64,000 nucleotides of DNA from Mytilus edulis (GCF_963676685.1 NC_092346.1:88942255-89006254); one strand, 5' to 3'; shown: positions 11,382 through 22,565, counted from the stretch's first letter. The notes: generated from the letters alone by a model not told the origin. Program-made: numbers and translations.

Positions 11382-11849
11382 TTTCAGCATAATCACGAAG
11401 CGTAACGGAGTGATGTGAGTATTAGCGTTATTATCAAAACGTAACATTAGACACTAATGTCATCATCACCAAAAGGCAAACTAACTGCATCTTTTATCTT
11501 GGATTTGGAGGTTTAGAACAGAACATGTTCCAAATGCGACGGAAAGCACCCTACCATTATAGAACGTTTTACCATGTTTTAAGTACAGACCCTTTCCAAT
11601 TGTCGAAGGTTATTGACCTGGGATGAGATGTAGATTTTTACCGCGAGCTTTTCAATCGGTACTTCTAATCGATTGAACACAATATAATATGTTCTGAAGC
11701 AATTTTTGAAACACACTAATAACATATCATGACCTGACAAGCATTCAATTAACCTATATTTTGATTTGATTCCATATTACGTCTATCAACCCCACTCTTT
11801 AAGGTGTTTATACATCACGAAGACGAAAACGTACTGTTAAATGTTCACC

Positions 11850-12090
11850 TCTCAGATCGATTGGAGTTCAATTTCGATCCATCAGAGTAGTACGATTGGT
11901 ATACAGACCAAGGAGTTCCATCTCGATCCATCAGAGTAGTACGATTGGTATACAGACCAAGGAGTTCCATCTTGATTCGTCAGAGTAGTACGATCGGTAA
12001 ACATACCAAGTTTTCAGACCTCTCAGATCGATTGGAGTTCCATCTTGATCCTATAGAGTAGTATGATCGGTAAACAGACAAAGTTTTCAG
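11850..12090. repeat. About 49-bp minisatellite, four diverged units
   Basis: Tandem units share the phrases GGAGTTCCATCTYGATCC, CAGAGTAGTACGATYGGT and ACAGACCAAG. The two central units are nearly identical. The outer ones are longer and carry CCTCTCAGATCGATTGG. Confidence 0.8.
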
Positions 12091-12385
12091 GGGTTTGATT
12101 GATTTTCATACCAGGTGAACCATTTGGGAAGAAACTGTAGATAGTGGGTTGTTGTTATCCATTGTAATAGCTACCGTGTGTGTAGATTTCTTTGTTGTAG
12201 TCAAGCAGTGTTGATGCTATGGTAGACATCGAACATTTCTTGATAGCTTTCGTTAAGGTTGGGGCTTTTATTGTACTGTAAATGACACCGATGATGATTT
12301 TGATTGGGGTGTTTTTTTAGTTGCAAGTGTCTTTGATATTAGATATAATACGTCAGAGCCAGTTTTCGGTGCAATATACTAAATA

Positions 12386-12634
12386 AGGACGACAACAGTA
12401 CTGTACCGCTTTTCGAAAGTCATAAATCGATTGAGAGAAAACAAATCCAGGTTACAAACTAAAACCGAGGGAAACACATCAACTATAAGTGGAAAACAAC
12501 GAAACAACAGAAACACTAAAGTGCATAAAAGACCTAAGAAATTGTAACACTCATAGAAACGAACTATAAGATAACAACTGCCATTTTCCTTACCTGATAC
12601 AGGACATTTTAAGAAAACAAATGGTGGGTTGACA
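12386..12634 (+). repeat. Dispersed repeat family E, forward copy
   Basis: Shares phrases with the reverse copies at 17525 and 22685: CAGTACTGTACCGCTTTTCG, GAGGGAAACACATCAACTAT and a TACCTGATACAGGACATTTT-like segment. It runs directly into family C at its right end. Confidence 0.7.
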
Positions 12635-13262
12635 TGACATCAATTATTTGTTCATTTTTATAAATTGACTGGTTGCAAAAGTTAAAATTAATCGAAATAC
12701 TAAGCATTTTCTTATCACAGGCATAGATTACATAAGCCGTATTTGGCACAACTTTTTGGAATTTTGGGTCCTCAATGCTCTTCAACTTTGTTCTTGTTTT
12801 GGCTTTCAAACTTTTTTAATCTGAGCGTCACTGATGAGTCTTATGTAGACGAAACGCTCGTCTGGCGTATAAAATTACAAGCCTGGTACCTTTGATAACT
12901 ATTTACACCACTGGGTCGATGCCACTGCTGGTGGAGTTTCGTCCCCGAGGGTATCACCAGCCTAGTAGTCAGCACTTCAGTGTTGACTTGAATATCAATT
13001 ATTTGGCCATTTTTATAAATTTACTGGTTGCAAAAGTTAAAATTAATCGAAATACTATGGATTTTCTTATCCCAGGCATATATTACATAAGCCATATTTG
13101 GCACAACTTTTTGGAATTTTTGGGGCCTCAGTGCTCTTTAACTTTGTACTTGTTTTGGCTCTCAAACGGGTTTTTTATCTGAGCGTCACCGATGAGTCTT
13201 ATGTAGACGAAAAACGCGTCTGGCGTATAAAATGATAAGCCTGGTACCTTTCATAACTAATT
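12634..13262 (+). repeat. Family C tandem repeat, about 1.7 units of about 360 bp
   Basis: The unit contains ACTGGGTCGATGCCACTGC, a hairpin-forming CTGCTGGTGG...TATCACCAGCC, CATTTTTATAAATTKACTGG, ATTTGGCACAACTTTTTGGA, and GATGAGTCTTATGTAGACGA followed by CGTCTGGCGTATAAAAT. The same block recurs at 15466 and 17745. Minus-strand translation gives a recurring pseudo-peptide (SIEDPK..VVPNTA). That peptide is a product of the repeat and not a host gene. Confidence 0.85.
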
Positions 13263-13979
13263 GAACCTGGCTTTGTTTTCTGCATGCATATTTGCAAAAG
13301 ATTAGCAAGACTCCAGGTGTACCAAAGCCATTGCATGACTCTTTAGATCTTATAAGTTAATAGATAGATTAAACCGGGTATCAACTTGGCTGTTATTTGC
13401 AGACACAATGAATGAGAACGATCTGTATTTATAACATTTTTTTTCGTAATAATTGTCTAATAATTTATTCACTTTTAAAGACAACATTCATTTATTGTTC
13501 GTAAAGACTCGACCTGCAGAACTCTATCTGATATAACCTGTGCCTAAGTTAAGTGTCAGCTGGATCATTGTGCTCGAACCCCATCCCCACTTGAATGCCA
13601 ACTACTGACTCTTTTAGCTTTTCAGATTGGCGATGACGAACAAGGGGTTAATGTTTGAAACGTGTTAGGGTTGAATTTATTATTGCTAATGAGAAGATTC
13701 ATGTTGAAGAACTTAATAAACAGGTTGGCGGCTTCCTTGTACATTCTAGAAAATATTGTGCAGTTGGCAGTGACCAAACATGACTGCGTTATGAGTTTGC
13801 TCGCTCGTTACTCTTCTCTTTTTGGAAGGCACACGTCTACTCTTGGCAGATAACAACGGTACCAGGTTTATGATTTAATAAACTTAAATTCTCTACTTTG
13901 GGGACCTATCTCATGCGGAAACCACAGATTATTTTAGTCTTGCTTTGGATTGATTTGTATAGTTTCATATTGTTTTCAT

Positions 13980-14335
13980 TGGAAGGGACCACATGAGGAC
14001 CGAACCAGAATAGTATAACTTAATACAAGTTTTGCTTGATCGTTAACTTGCCAGTTAAGTCCATAAACGATCTTGCCATAATCCACCGCGAAACCAAATA
14101 CGTTTTTTTAAACAATTTTGCGTAAAAGCGTTCTTTTGGTTGTAGAGACTTTGCGATGATGTAGCCATGTCTAGCTGCAAATGCAGTGTTTAAGCTTCGG
14201 CGTCAGTCGTCGAATCTTTAAACGTCAATTGGTTGAGACCTCGCAATTTGCCAAAGTTTTCGGGATAAGTAAACAACCCCAAGATAGTATTAGTACCAGG
14301 TATACCTAGATCATTAAGATATTCAGGTATTCAAT
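13980..14335 (-). pseudogene. Decayed coding relic, unrecognised protein
   Basis: Read on the minus strand, coherent peptide segments follow one another with frame changes: GIPGTNTILGLFTYPENFGK (about 14330-14265), then RGLNQLTFKDSTTDAEA, then NTAFAARHGYIIAKSLQPKE with its continuation, then after a shift in an A-run FGFAVDYGKIVYGLNWQVND and LVLSYTILVRSSCGPF (to about 13985). The total spans more than 100 codons with only two or three disruptions. I do not recognise the family. Upstream (14336-15420) similar but poorer fragments may belong to the same relic. A chance alignment of open stretches remains possible. Confidence 0.4.
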
Positions 14336-15465
14336 CTGCTGACCGATCAGTTTATAACTGATGCTTTTAAAGAGATACAACTGATGCTTTTGAAGAGATA
14401 CATGATACCACTGCTTGCAAGGGATACTTGATCTGTATCCGTGTTGCCGTTTTTCAGGCGTCGTCCTTTCATCAAAAGACAAATTTCATCCTAATGGACA
14501 AACGTAACTTGGGTTTCGATGTTTTTCTTATTTAAGCATCAGAACTTTTCAAGAATGCTTCAGTTTGGGGATCGTACTCATGGACTTGGTATTCTTGAAT
14601 ATAATTAACAAAAGATTAACCTTTTGTGAGTTTAAGTATTTTAGCCGCCAGGTATTTATTCATTACGATTGAAGCAGCCGTGAATGGTTATAATACCCTC
14701 GCCAGAGATTACATTGTTCAAACGAGGAGTATTTTTACTTTTAGGGGGGATGTTGTTAAAACGGGATTGGTGCTGAGGAGTCTTTGTTTGTGGTATCCTA
14801 CTTCTCACTCTATGAACTACATGATCTACAGCTTTGGAAGCACTGGGTCACCCTATCTGTACAATTTTGATCTACCTCCTAATGCACGACTGATAGTATT
14901 GCCCATTTAAATAGTAATTTCACATTAATAACAATGATCCATATCGGTAGGTCTTCATACTGCCAGCCGGATAATGGCATGTAGTTGTTGATGTTTAGGT
15001 ACAAATTTATAATTTTCTTTAATATTAAATCACTCTTTTTTATGTCTACTCAGCAATCTTTTCTCAGCAATCTTTTCCCCAGTCTTTTGATCCATCCCTT
15101 CCTAAGGGTCAATTAGGTCAGTGGCTTCTGTAATAATTTGATTTCCCGGATTCTTGTCTCCATCTTTTTTATCGCCATTTTTATCTATGTAGTTAATTTT
15201 TACAAAAAGCAGTGTGACACCACATTATTTTTAGCCCCTTTCAATCGATTATCGCCTTCCTTTTTTCTCGTGATGTCTGAATATCCATTTCAGCATCCGA
15301 TGTTATTTTTCATGTAGTCAATTAACCTTTTCAGGCTTTCTTTTGTTTATGTACCTTAATCATAAACTCTTTATCTTTTTTATTCATTTCACTTACTTTA
15401 TTCAACAGTTGATTTTAAGGTAACCTGCTAACCCCTTTTAATACATGTTGTTTTGCCTCTGTTGT
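14336..15465. other. Gene-free, possibly the upstream part of the minus-strand relic
   Basis: A short direct duplication of AACTGATGCTTTTRAAGAGA lies at 14354-14401. A 94-codon plus-strand open frame (14626-14910) and a broken minus-strand frame overlap each other. Neither shows a known domain. Confidence 0.35.
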
Positions 15466-15837
15466 TACTTTTGATAACTATTTAAACCACTGGGTCGATG
15501 CCACTGCTGGTGGACGTTTCGTCCCCGAGGGTATCACCAGCCCAGTAGTCAACATTTTGGTGTTGATATGAATATCAATAATGTGGTCATTTTTATAAAT
15601 TTCCTGTTTACAAAACTTTGAATTTTTCGAAAAACTAAGGATTTTCTTATTCCAGGCATAGATTACCTTAGCCGTATTTGGCACAACGTTTTGGGATTTT
15701 GGATCCTCAATGCTCTTCAACTTTGTACATGTTTGGCTTTACCAATATTTTGATTTGAGCGTCACTGATGAGTCTTATGTAGACGAAACGCGCGTCTGGC
15801 GTACTAAATTATAATCCTGGTACTTTTGATAACTATT
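15466..15837 (+). repeat. Family C repeat, one full unit
   Basis: A complete unit bounded by the 17-bp direct repeat TACTTTTGATAACTATT at 15466-15482 and 15821-15837, so the unit period is 355 bp. It contains the same GATGAGTCTTATGTAGACGA and CGTCTGGCGTA landmarks as 12634-13262. Confidence 0.85.
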
Positions 15838-15979
15838 GTTATTGTTCTCTCGTCCCTATCAAATCGTTTTCATTCTATAGTACTTTTAAAGACCGGCATT
15901 TTGTTACAGGTTTTTTAATCGTTTAACTGTTGCAACAAATGTATTTATTATTTTTTTCCTTAAAAAAAAACACATTTTG

Positions 15980-16111
15980 TTTAGGAGCCAGTTGAATCCT
16001 GCCACCGCGTTCGGGATCTTCTCACTGTGTTGGTGGCCTTGGGCTGTTTTCTGTTCTTTTGTCGGGTTGTTGTGTCTCTGACGCATTCCCCCATTCAAAT
16101 TCTCAATTTTT
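15980..16111 (-). repeat. Dispersed repeat family A, reverse copy
   Basis: Reverse orientation of the family seen forward at 21314 and 31732. Shared phrases include TTGGTGGCCTT, TTTTGTCGGGTTGTTGT and GACGCATTCCCCCATT. Confidence 0.7.
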
Positions 16112-17174
16112 ATATAATGTCTACTTGTTTGGTTAGCAGTCGACTGTTTAAACAACTTATTTTTATTTTTTTTTATTTTCGTATTTCCCCTTTTAATCAG
16201 TACTCATGATGTGATGACTATGTTAAATAATAGCAATAAAAATGTTTACCCTCCTCTGTCCGAGTATTTCATTCCATAGACGACAATCTTTAATTTCTGA
16301 TGTGGAATCAAATTCTCAAACTCCAATATATTTACTCATCACACACCTCATACTTTTCTTGGTACACTTTTGCATTCTCGATCCTACCTGTTAGTAACTC
16401 TTTCAGCCTTAATGCCTTTTCTATCTTCTTTCCATATTAAATGTCTATTCTTCCATAAAACTTGAGGGATCAGATATAATAGACATATTTATTAAAAATG
16501 TATGTTCTTTTGTTTTTTATGGTTAGGGTTAGCGTTAGGGGTTTTGTAAAATAGACATTTTCCCCTTCTCAGCGAATATATTATTTTTTTAAATTATTTT
16601 ACCTACGTTTATACATGTCTATTAAATCAACGTTTTCTTAAAATGCATTTGACATTAGCTCTCACTTCTCTATATACTACTATTTAATTCAAAGAAAAAA
16701 TAGTGAAATTCCAAATATCTTCGGGCATAACTCCTCTTTGCAGACCTTTACAGATCTAGAGTATTAAATTGAGACCTGTTTAGTGTCTAACATTGTATTC
16801 TCACGAAGGGAATAACCGTAAAGTGTTATTAAAAATTTACATATATTAACCAACCATTAAAAATCTTTAAAAATGAGGAAATCAGAAACATTGTACGTTG
16901 AAGATAGTTTTAGACGATACAACCTACTTATTGATCTATACACACAGTTAGTTAGTCTGTTTCATCTTTAGACTTTCCTGTAATGCCAAGTAAGGTTTAC
17001 AATAAAAAGTATTTTCTTGTACACAAAAAGGCAAATCAATTGGACAAAAATACTGGGATAAGAAAGTTAACTCTTGTACATTTACTTTAAATCCAGCATC
17101 GATTTCGCGGGTGGTAAAGACAATTTAACTTTTCTGCATATTTTTTGTCGATGTGACCATTAGAAAGTAAGAAC
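16112..17174. other. Intergenic, no gene recognised
   Basis: Only short open frames. A telomere-like phrase GGTTAGGGTTAGCGTTAGG lies near 16523-16541 but is too short to call an interstitial telomere array. Confidence 0.5.
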
Positions 17175-17460
17175 AAAAATACAGAACTCCGTGGAAAATT
17201 CAAAACAGAAAATCCATAACTAGCAAAATCAAAAGCTCAAACACATAAACAAAAATGGATAACAACTGTCATATTTCTGATTGGATACAAGCATTTTTTC
17301 AAATGGAAATGGTGGATTAAACCTGGTTTTTATAGCTGGCTAAACCTCTCACTTGTATAACTTTTGCATTAAATTCAATCATATTGACAATGATGTGTGA
17401 ACAAAACAAATCGACATAATAAGTAAAAATGTCAAAAACAGGGGTACATTTGTCAATATT
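17175..17460 (+). repeat. Dispersed repeat family D, forward copy
   Basis: Shares GGATAACAACTGTCAT, TTGACAATGATGTGTGAACA and AAAATGTCAAAAACAGGGGT with the copies at 18430 (forward) and 21535 (reverse). Confidence 0.75.
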
Positions 17461-17524
17461 CTGTTATAATAATCTTAATTACTATAAAAACAAAAAATAT
17501 GTAACAAAGAGACACATAGAGGCA

Positions 17525-17748
17525 TATAGACAAAGCAAATGATGCCCTGTACCAAGTCAGGATAATTACCATTGTTATATTATAGTTCTTTTCTCTGTGT
17601 GTTACATTTTGGCGTTGTGTTTCTGTTGTGTCGTAGTTCTCCTCATATATTTAATGTGTTTCCTTCAGTTTTAGTTTGTAACCCGGATTTGTTTTTCTCA
17701 ATCGACTTATAAAAATTCGAACAGCGCTATACTACTGTTGCCTTTATT
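17525..17748 (-). repeat. Dispersed repeat family E, reverse copy
   Basis: Shares CCTGTACCAAGTCAGG, TGTTATATTATAGTTC and ATACTACTGTTGCCTTTAT with the longer copy at 22685-23128. It abuts a family C unit on the right. Confidence 0.75.
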
Positions 17749-18134
17749 TGTAGACGAAACACACATCTGGCGTATAAAATTTCAATCTTGGTATCTATGA
17801 TGAATTTAATTACATCCACTGGGTCGGTGACACTGCTGATGAAGGTTTCCTCCCCGAGTGCACCATCAAGATGAAATGAATGATATTTGATATAGTCACA
17901 TTTATAAATTAACTGTTTACAAAACTTTGAATTTTTCGAAAAACGATTTTCTACCCAAAGAATTAATTGAGCGGTACTTGGCAAAACCATGCGGAATTTT
18001 GGGTAATTAATTATCTTCAACTTCGTTCTTTATTTGGTAATTTCAACTTTTTTGATTCGAGTGTCACTGATGAGTCCTTAGCGTCGAAATACGTGTTTGG
18101 CGTACAAAAATTGAACGTTGGTATCTATGATTGG
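17745..18134 (+). repeat. Family C tandem repeat, about 1.1 diverged units
   Basis: Begins with the tail of one unit (GTAGACGAAACACACATCTG) and continues through a full unit to the same tail again near 18085-18130. It is the most diverged copy. It ends at the 3' end of the LITAF gene, so the gene's poly(A) signal lies at the repeat border. Confidence 0.75.
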
Positions 18135-18140
18135 TTTATT
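18135..18140 (-). terminator. Poly(A) signal of the LITAF-domain gene
   Basis: AATAAA on the minus strand, 62 bp past the stop codon at 18202-18204. This is a typical distance for a short 3' UTR. Confidence 0.6.
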
Positions 18141-18201
18141 ATATATGACTTCGAGAATCCTATACATGCAATGTCATAATTTTGCATTTTGCATTTTTCC
18201 A

Positions 18202-19633
18202 TTATCGTCGTCTTCGACGTCGGCGGCTGCGATAATGTCCTCCTCCAACATGAACCCTGGTATTACTTCTTTGTTGTCGAATGAATTTACCGACTTCTTT
18301 CTTACAGTTCGGGCAAGTGTGTACGACATCTTTGGCACCTTTCCACAGAAATGGTAAGAAGCAACAAAGTATAAAACTGGAAAAAAAGATTGTTTTCGTT
18401 TAGAATGGCTTTATTATGACTATACATAACAAAAAGGTAAAATCACAAAAATACTCCGAGTGAAATTCAAAACTGAAAAGTCCCTAATTAAATGCCAAAA
18501 TCAAAAGTTCAAACACACCAAACGAATGGATAACAACTGTCATACTCCTGACTTGTTACAGGCATTTTCTCATATAGAAAATGGTGGATTATATCTGGTT
18601 TTAAAGCTAGCTAAACCTCTAACTTGTATCATATGACAGTCGCATAAAATTCCATTATATTGATAACGATGTGTGAACAAAACAAATAGACACAAAAGGT
18701 AAAAATGTCACAAATAGGGGTACAACAGCAACACGAACCCTATCAAAAACTGTAGGTGGTTTCAGATGCTCCGGAAGAGTAAGCAGATCCAGCTCAACAT
18801 GTCATACTCGTCGTTATATTGTATTTTAACATCATGACGAGTGTCGTTGATTTTACTGTCGTAAATTGAATAAATGATAAATCTGCAACACTGTAGCCAA
18901 GCCAGTAAACACTTGTTGCGACTGTAAATCTAAAATCACATCGTATTCCTATGCAACGTTATATGTGAATGTTCAAAACATATGGTCAGATATGAATTAT
19001 ACATATTTTTTATAACGAACTATTACTACGATATAGATTTTATCTTTTACTTTCGGTGAACAATTCTTAAATATTTATTGTACATCAAATAGATTATAAA
19101 AGGAATTCTTTAAAATAATATGTGATGCATAAAAGCTTACCCCATAGAACCAATCATTATACACCACAACCACGTGCACGAGCCTACAACATATTCTATT
19201 TCTGTAGTAATATCTGTCTGACAGTGTGGACATTTAGTACTGACGGGATGTTCATTTTGTGCTGGACTGTTGGGATCTATGGGCATAGGCATCATCATTG
19301 GTACACCACCTTGAACAATGACTGGCTGTCCATATTGATTCTGAACAATCATCTGTTGACCAAATGCTACCATACCAGGTTGAGTCATAATTGGTTGTCC
19401 GGGTTGATAAATAGCAGGCTGTCCAGCTTGATTTGCCATTGGTTGACCAACTTGATTCGCCATTGGTTGTCCAGCTTGATAAACAATTGGTTGACCTACT
19501 GGATTCACCATTGGCTGTCCAGTTTGATAAATAATTGGTTGTCCAGCCTGATTAGTCATTGGCTGTCCGGGTTGATTTGATTGGTTATATTGATTTGGCT
19601 GGCCTTGATCTGTCTGTTGTTGTCCATCTTGAC
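18202..19633 (-). CDS. LITAF-domain (SIMPLE-like) protein, last two exons
   Basis: LITAF-domain proteins sit on the cytosolic face of late endosomes/lysosomes through a zinc-stabilised, membrane-inserted hairpin. Exon 1 here is 19141-19633 and exon 2 is 18202-18376. The 764-bp intron has a GTAAGC donor and a CTTTTTTTCCAG acceptor and splits a Gly codon. The spliced reading gives about 222 residues. First comes a repetitive region of about 100 residues rich in Gly-Gln-Pro (AGQPMANQVGQPMANQ type). The LITAF domain follows: CPHC, a hydrophobic stretch (TWLWCIMIGSMG continuing FILCCFLPFLW), then HTCPNC. The tail ends in seven arginines before the TAA. The upstream in-frame stop overlaps an acceptor-like TTAATTAAG at 19634, so an earlier exon with the true ATG is expected; I could not locate it. 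The intron holds copies of repeat families D and F. Confidence 0.88.
18430..18725 (+). repeat. Dispersed repeat family D, forward copy (inside the LITAF intron)
   Basis: Same phrases as 17175-17460, including GGATAACAACTGTCAT, GATGTGTGAACAAAACAAAT and AATAGGGGTACA. Confidence 0.75.
18726..18805 (+). repeat. Dispersed repeat family F, forward copy
   Basis: AGCAACACGAACCC and CCGGAAGAGTAAGCAGATCC match, in inverse orientation, the segment at 40160-40335. Confidence 0.7.
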
Positions 19634-19904
19634 CTTAATTAATATGATAGCTAACATATTTAAAGTAAAGAACTAACACATAAAAACATATTTGTATGCA
19701 TATTATTTCACACACTCAAACACTCTGCCACATGCTGTCTTGGATTCATCCTTACAATGCTATAAGTACAAGCACTCACTTGGAACAAGGAATAAATGAA
19801 CACTCATTTCATCCCATATACAAAGAAATATCATTTGACAAGGATGAGATTTTGGCGAATCATAAGTCCTTCGTGTATTCAATGAATATTACATTGAACA
19901 ACAA

Positions 19905-20757
19905 ATCGGAGGACTTTCCTTGTTTGTATTGTATATACCTAAGCTTCACAACATTCCGTAAAAAACAACAATACATTACCGGCTCATTTGCATGTTTCAC
20001 TGAAGTATTGTCCATTAGATTGACTAAAATTCTGTTTGCAGTGAAAGAGGGTCTTTAGAAGTAATGTGAAACTGTTTACTTGCGAAGTGGGTGTGGATTC
20101 TTAAAAATTCTATAGAACTTTTGGATAATTTTAAATCTCGGAACTTCTGACATTAGTTAATTCAAAACTTTTGATTTTTCCACCCTGTATACCACCATTC
20201 CTCATGTGAAATTAAAAAATCGCATTAAAGAAAAAATCCACAATGCCTTTCGACATAAAAATGGTAGCATACTAGCATTACTTTGGGATACCATATGGCA
20301 TATTTTGTTAATAGTGAACAAAAGGGTAAAAAAAATGCTACACAGAGGAACAAGTGAGCAGTATGCTGGAGTTTTTTTTTTTATCGGCAACCTATTTGTT
20401 GAATTTGGATGTAGACTTAAAGAAATAACAGACACAGCTTTTTCTGCCATACTTTTAGACTTATTCCTCGAATTTGACATACACAGACATCTCAGGACCA
20501 GAATTTATGACAAACGAGACGATTTTAATTTTGAAATTATTCATTTCCCCCACCTTAGCAGCAATATACCAACTTTACCTGCATATACGGGATAAACATT
20601 TCCCAACTTATTCGGTACTCAAGAGCTTGCAGTAAAACGTCACCAGTGTTTGAGCAGAAAGTTGATGAACCAGGGGTATGTTAAAAAGAACGTCGAGTAC
20701 CAAGACCTTGTTGATAAATATTCCGTATCAACTTCACAAATAATACACGATGGTCTT
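19905..20757 (+). pseudogene. Penelope-like / DFSTLYT-type reverse transcriptase pseudogene
   Basis: Plus-strand frames read FPCLYC...PKLHNIP, RLTKILFAVKEGL, WILKNS, then KTFDFSTLYTTIPHVKLKNR, VEFGCR, LKEITDTAFSA, LYDKRDDFNFEIIHFPHLSS, QLIRYSRACS and YQDLVDKYSVSTSQIIHDGL. From memory, this order matches a common bivalve RT family with a GIPMGTN...YIDD catalytic core, probably Penelope-like. Here the segment between VEFGCR and LKEITDT that should hold the catalytic core is missing. Frameshifts or stops occur near 19945, 20058, 20595 and 20670. It lies just upstream of the LITAF exon, in its putative upstream intron or promoter side, in the opposite orientation. Confidence 0.75.
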
Positions 20758-21313
20758 GAAGTATAGATTCTGCGTACTAACTTCGTTTATAATCTTAGTA
20801 AAAAAGTTTAGTGTTCTTTTATTTGTCAGTAATACTGTTTGGTCTGTTTTTGATGATATTCATTTAACGTGGCTCTGTACTTTGGCATCCTGTCATTGTG
20901 TTGTTTGTATTAGCTTGTGTTTCTTTGATACATAATGGCGTGGCCCTTTTTTTAAGAAGAAATATACAATAAGCATATAGACAAGCGACAAGAAGGACAA
21001 GGTAAAATTTTATTTACATTCTGCAGAGGATATACCTAAAAGAACTATAGACTATATTGTATATCTCTACCTATGTACATTCTGACGTCAAACACGCGAT
21101 TCTAAAATCTTTCAATCCTTTATGGGTGGATTTAACACCCATGAATAAAATACAAAAAATAAAAAAGCAATGTATGAGGTTTTTTAAATTAAAATATGCC
21201 TTTTTAGTGCTTCTTTGTTACGTGTTTTTTTCAATTTTTATTTACATTTTGTTTGTTTTTTTATTGATATTAAGATTATAACACAATGTTGACTGCTGTA
21301 CCCCTAATAATGA

Positions 21314-21530
21314 TAAAATTGAGAAGGAAATGGGGAATGTGTCAAAGCGACAACAACCCTACCATAGAGCAGACAACAACCGAAGGCCACCAATGGGTCT
21401 TCAATGTAACGAGAAACTCCCGCACCCGTAGGTGTCCTTAAGCTGGCCCCTTAAAATTATGTATACTAGTACAGTGATAATGGACGTCATACTAAACTCC
21501 GAATTATACACAAGAAACTAAATTAAAAAT
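21314..21530 (+). repeat. Dispersed repeat family A, forward copy
   Basis: Contains GGGGAATGTGTCAAAGCGAC, CAGACAACAACCGAAGGCCA and GTCCTTAAGCTGGCCCCT. Closely matches 31732-31930. Confidence 0.85.
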
Positions 21531-21534
21531 CATA

Positions 21535-21800
21535 GATTACCCATTATGTCTGTTTGTTTTGTTCACGCATCGTTGTCAATATAATGTAATTTGATGCGAC
21601 TGTCGTACAAGTGAGAGGTTTAGCGCTATAAAACCAGGTTCAATCCACATAAGAAAACGCCTGTACTAAGTCAGGAATATGACAGTTGTTATCCATTCGT
21701 TTGATTTGTTGGAGCTTTTGATTTTGCTTTTTGATTAGGGACTTTCCGTTTTGAATTTTCCTCGGAGTTCAGTATTTTTGTGATTTTACTTTTCACTTGC
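21535..21800 (-). repeat. Dispersed repeat family D, reverse copy
   Basis: Inverse of 18430-18725: TGTTTTGTTCACGCATCGTT, ATGACAGTTGTTATCCATTC and TTTTGTGATTTTACTTTTC. Confidence 0.75.
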
Positions 21801-21819
21801 AAATTTATGAAGCAAATTC

Positions 21820-21950
21820 ATGAAGCTGTTCCGGATCATACGAGTATTTGGACCGTACGCGTACCCTCCGGACCGTATGCGTATACTCTTACAGTCCAAC
21901 CATACGAGTACTGTGGGACCATATGTGTATACTCATACAGTCTAGTACAG
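21820..21950. repeat. Short direct repeats of CGTAYGCGTAY / CATACGAGTA type
   Basis: Several imperfect repeats of about 25-45 bp built on GGACCGTACGCGTACCC, GGACCGTATGCGTATACTC and CATATGTGTATACTCATACA. Confidence 0.55.
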
Positions 21951-22261
21951 AATGTTCCTTTTTTGTTTTTATCTGAATTGTTTAGGGTTTGTTAATGCCA
22001 AACATGGACATAATTTTTTATTTATTTCGGGACTGCTCTTTTTAAAATTTATTGAAAGTTTATCACAATCTTAACCATACAGGCATAATGCTATTGTCCA
22101 AATCCTTTTTTTTTTTTATCAGAATCATTTTTTGGTTTCCAAAAATCATGGACTTGAAAGGAATCAAAAGGGATCACTTTTTGAGCTTTGACGGAATTAC
22201 TTCTGATTTTTTTTTACCACGTACACATTTCCGAAAAGTTATTAAGCCTACGCGCAGATAA

Positions 22262-22284
22262 ATAATAATAATAATAATAAATAA
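22262..22284. repeat. (AAT)n microsatellite
   Basis: Six to seven consecutive AAT units followed by AAATAAAA. Confidence 0.85.
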
Positions 22285-22389
22285 AATTCTTTATTTAACG
22301 AATAAGTTCTTTATTTTCGTTTGCAGAGAAATCAATGTTTTTTGTTGAGAAGAGCTAACAGTGTACTTCTTTCTTATATTACTAGTGGT

Positions 22390-22565
22390 CAGCATTATAA
22401 TATAAAAAATGGTGATGTAGACCGACTGCCAATGAAACATTTATTCAACATAATTCAATTAAGCAGATTTAAGCTACTATATGTCACCGTACGGACTTCA
22501 ACTATGTCAGAGTCAAACCAAAGCAGAACAGGCAGCTATGAAAGTCTTTAAGACCCCGACATAAA
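22390..22565 (+). repeat. Dispersed repeat family B, forward copy (diverged)
   Basis: GGTGATGTAGACCGACTGCC, CACCGTACGGACTTCAAC and GGCAGCTATGAAAG match the family B layout at 42757 and, inverted, 44605. Confidence 0.6.

Noticed and set aside
12609-12809. SIEDPK-type minus-strand ORF as a protein gene (also at 15478 and 17727)
   Set aside because: The same peptide recurs at each family C repeat with frame and stop differences, so it is repeat-derived.
14626-14910. 94-codon plus-strand open frame
   Set aside because: No recognisable domain, no splice or promoter context, and it overlaps possible minus-strand relic sequence.
16518-16545. Interstitial telomere
   Set aside because: Only two to three imperfect TTAGGG units, too short to distinguish from chance.
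19122-19580. 152-codon plus-strand open frame
   Set aside because: Antisense shadow of the LITAF exon. Its repeated HWLS/NNWL text is the complement of the Gly-Gln-Pro codons.
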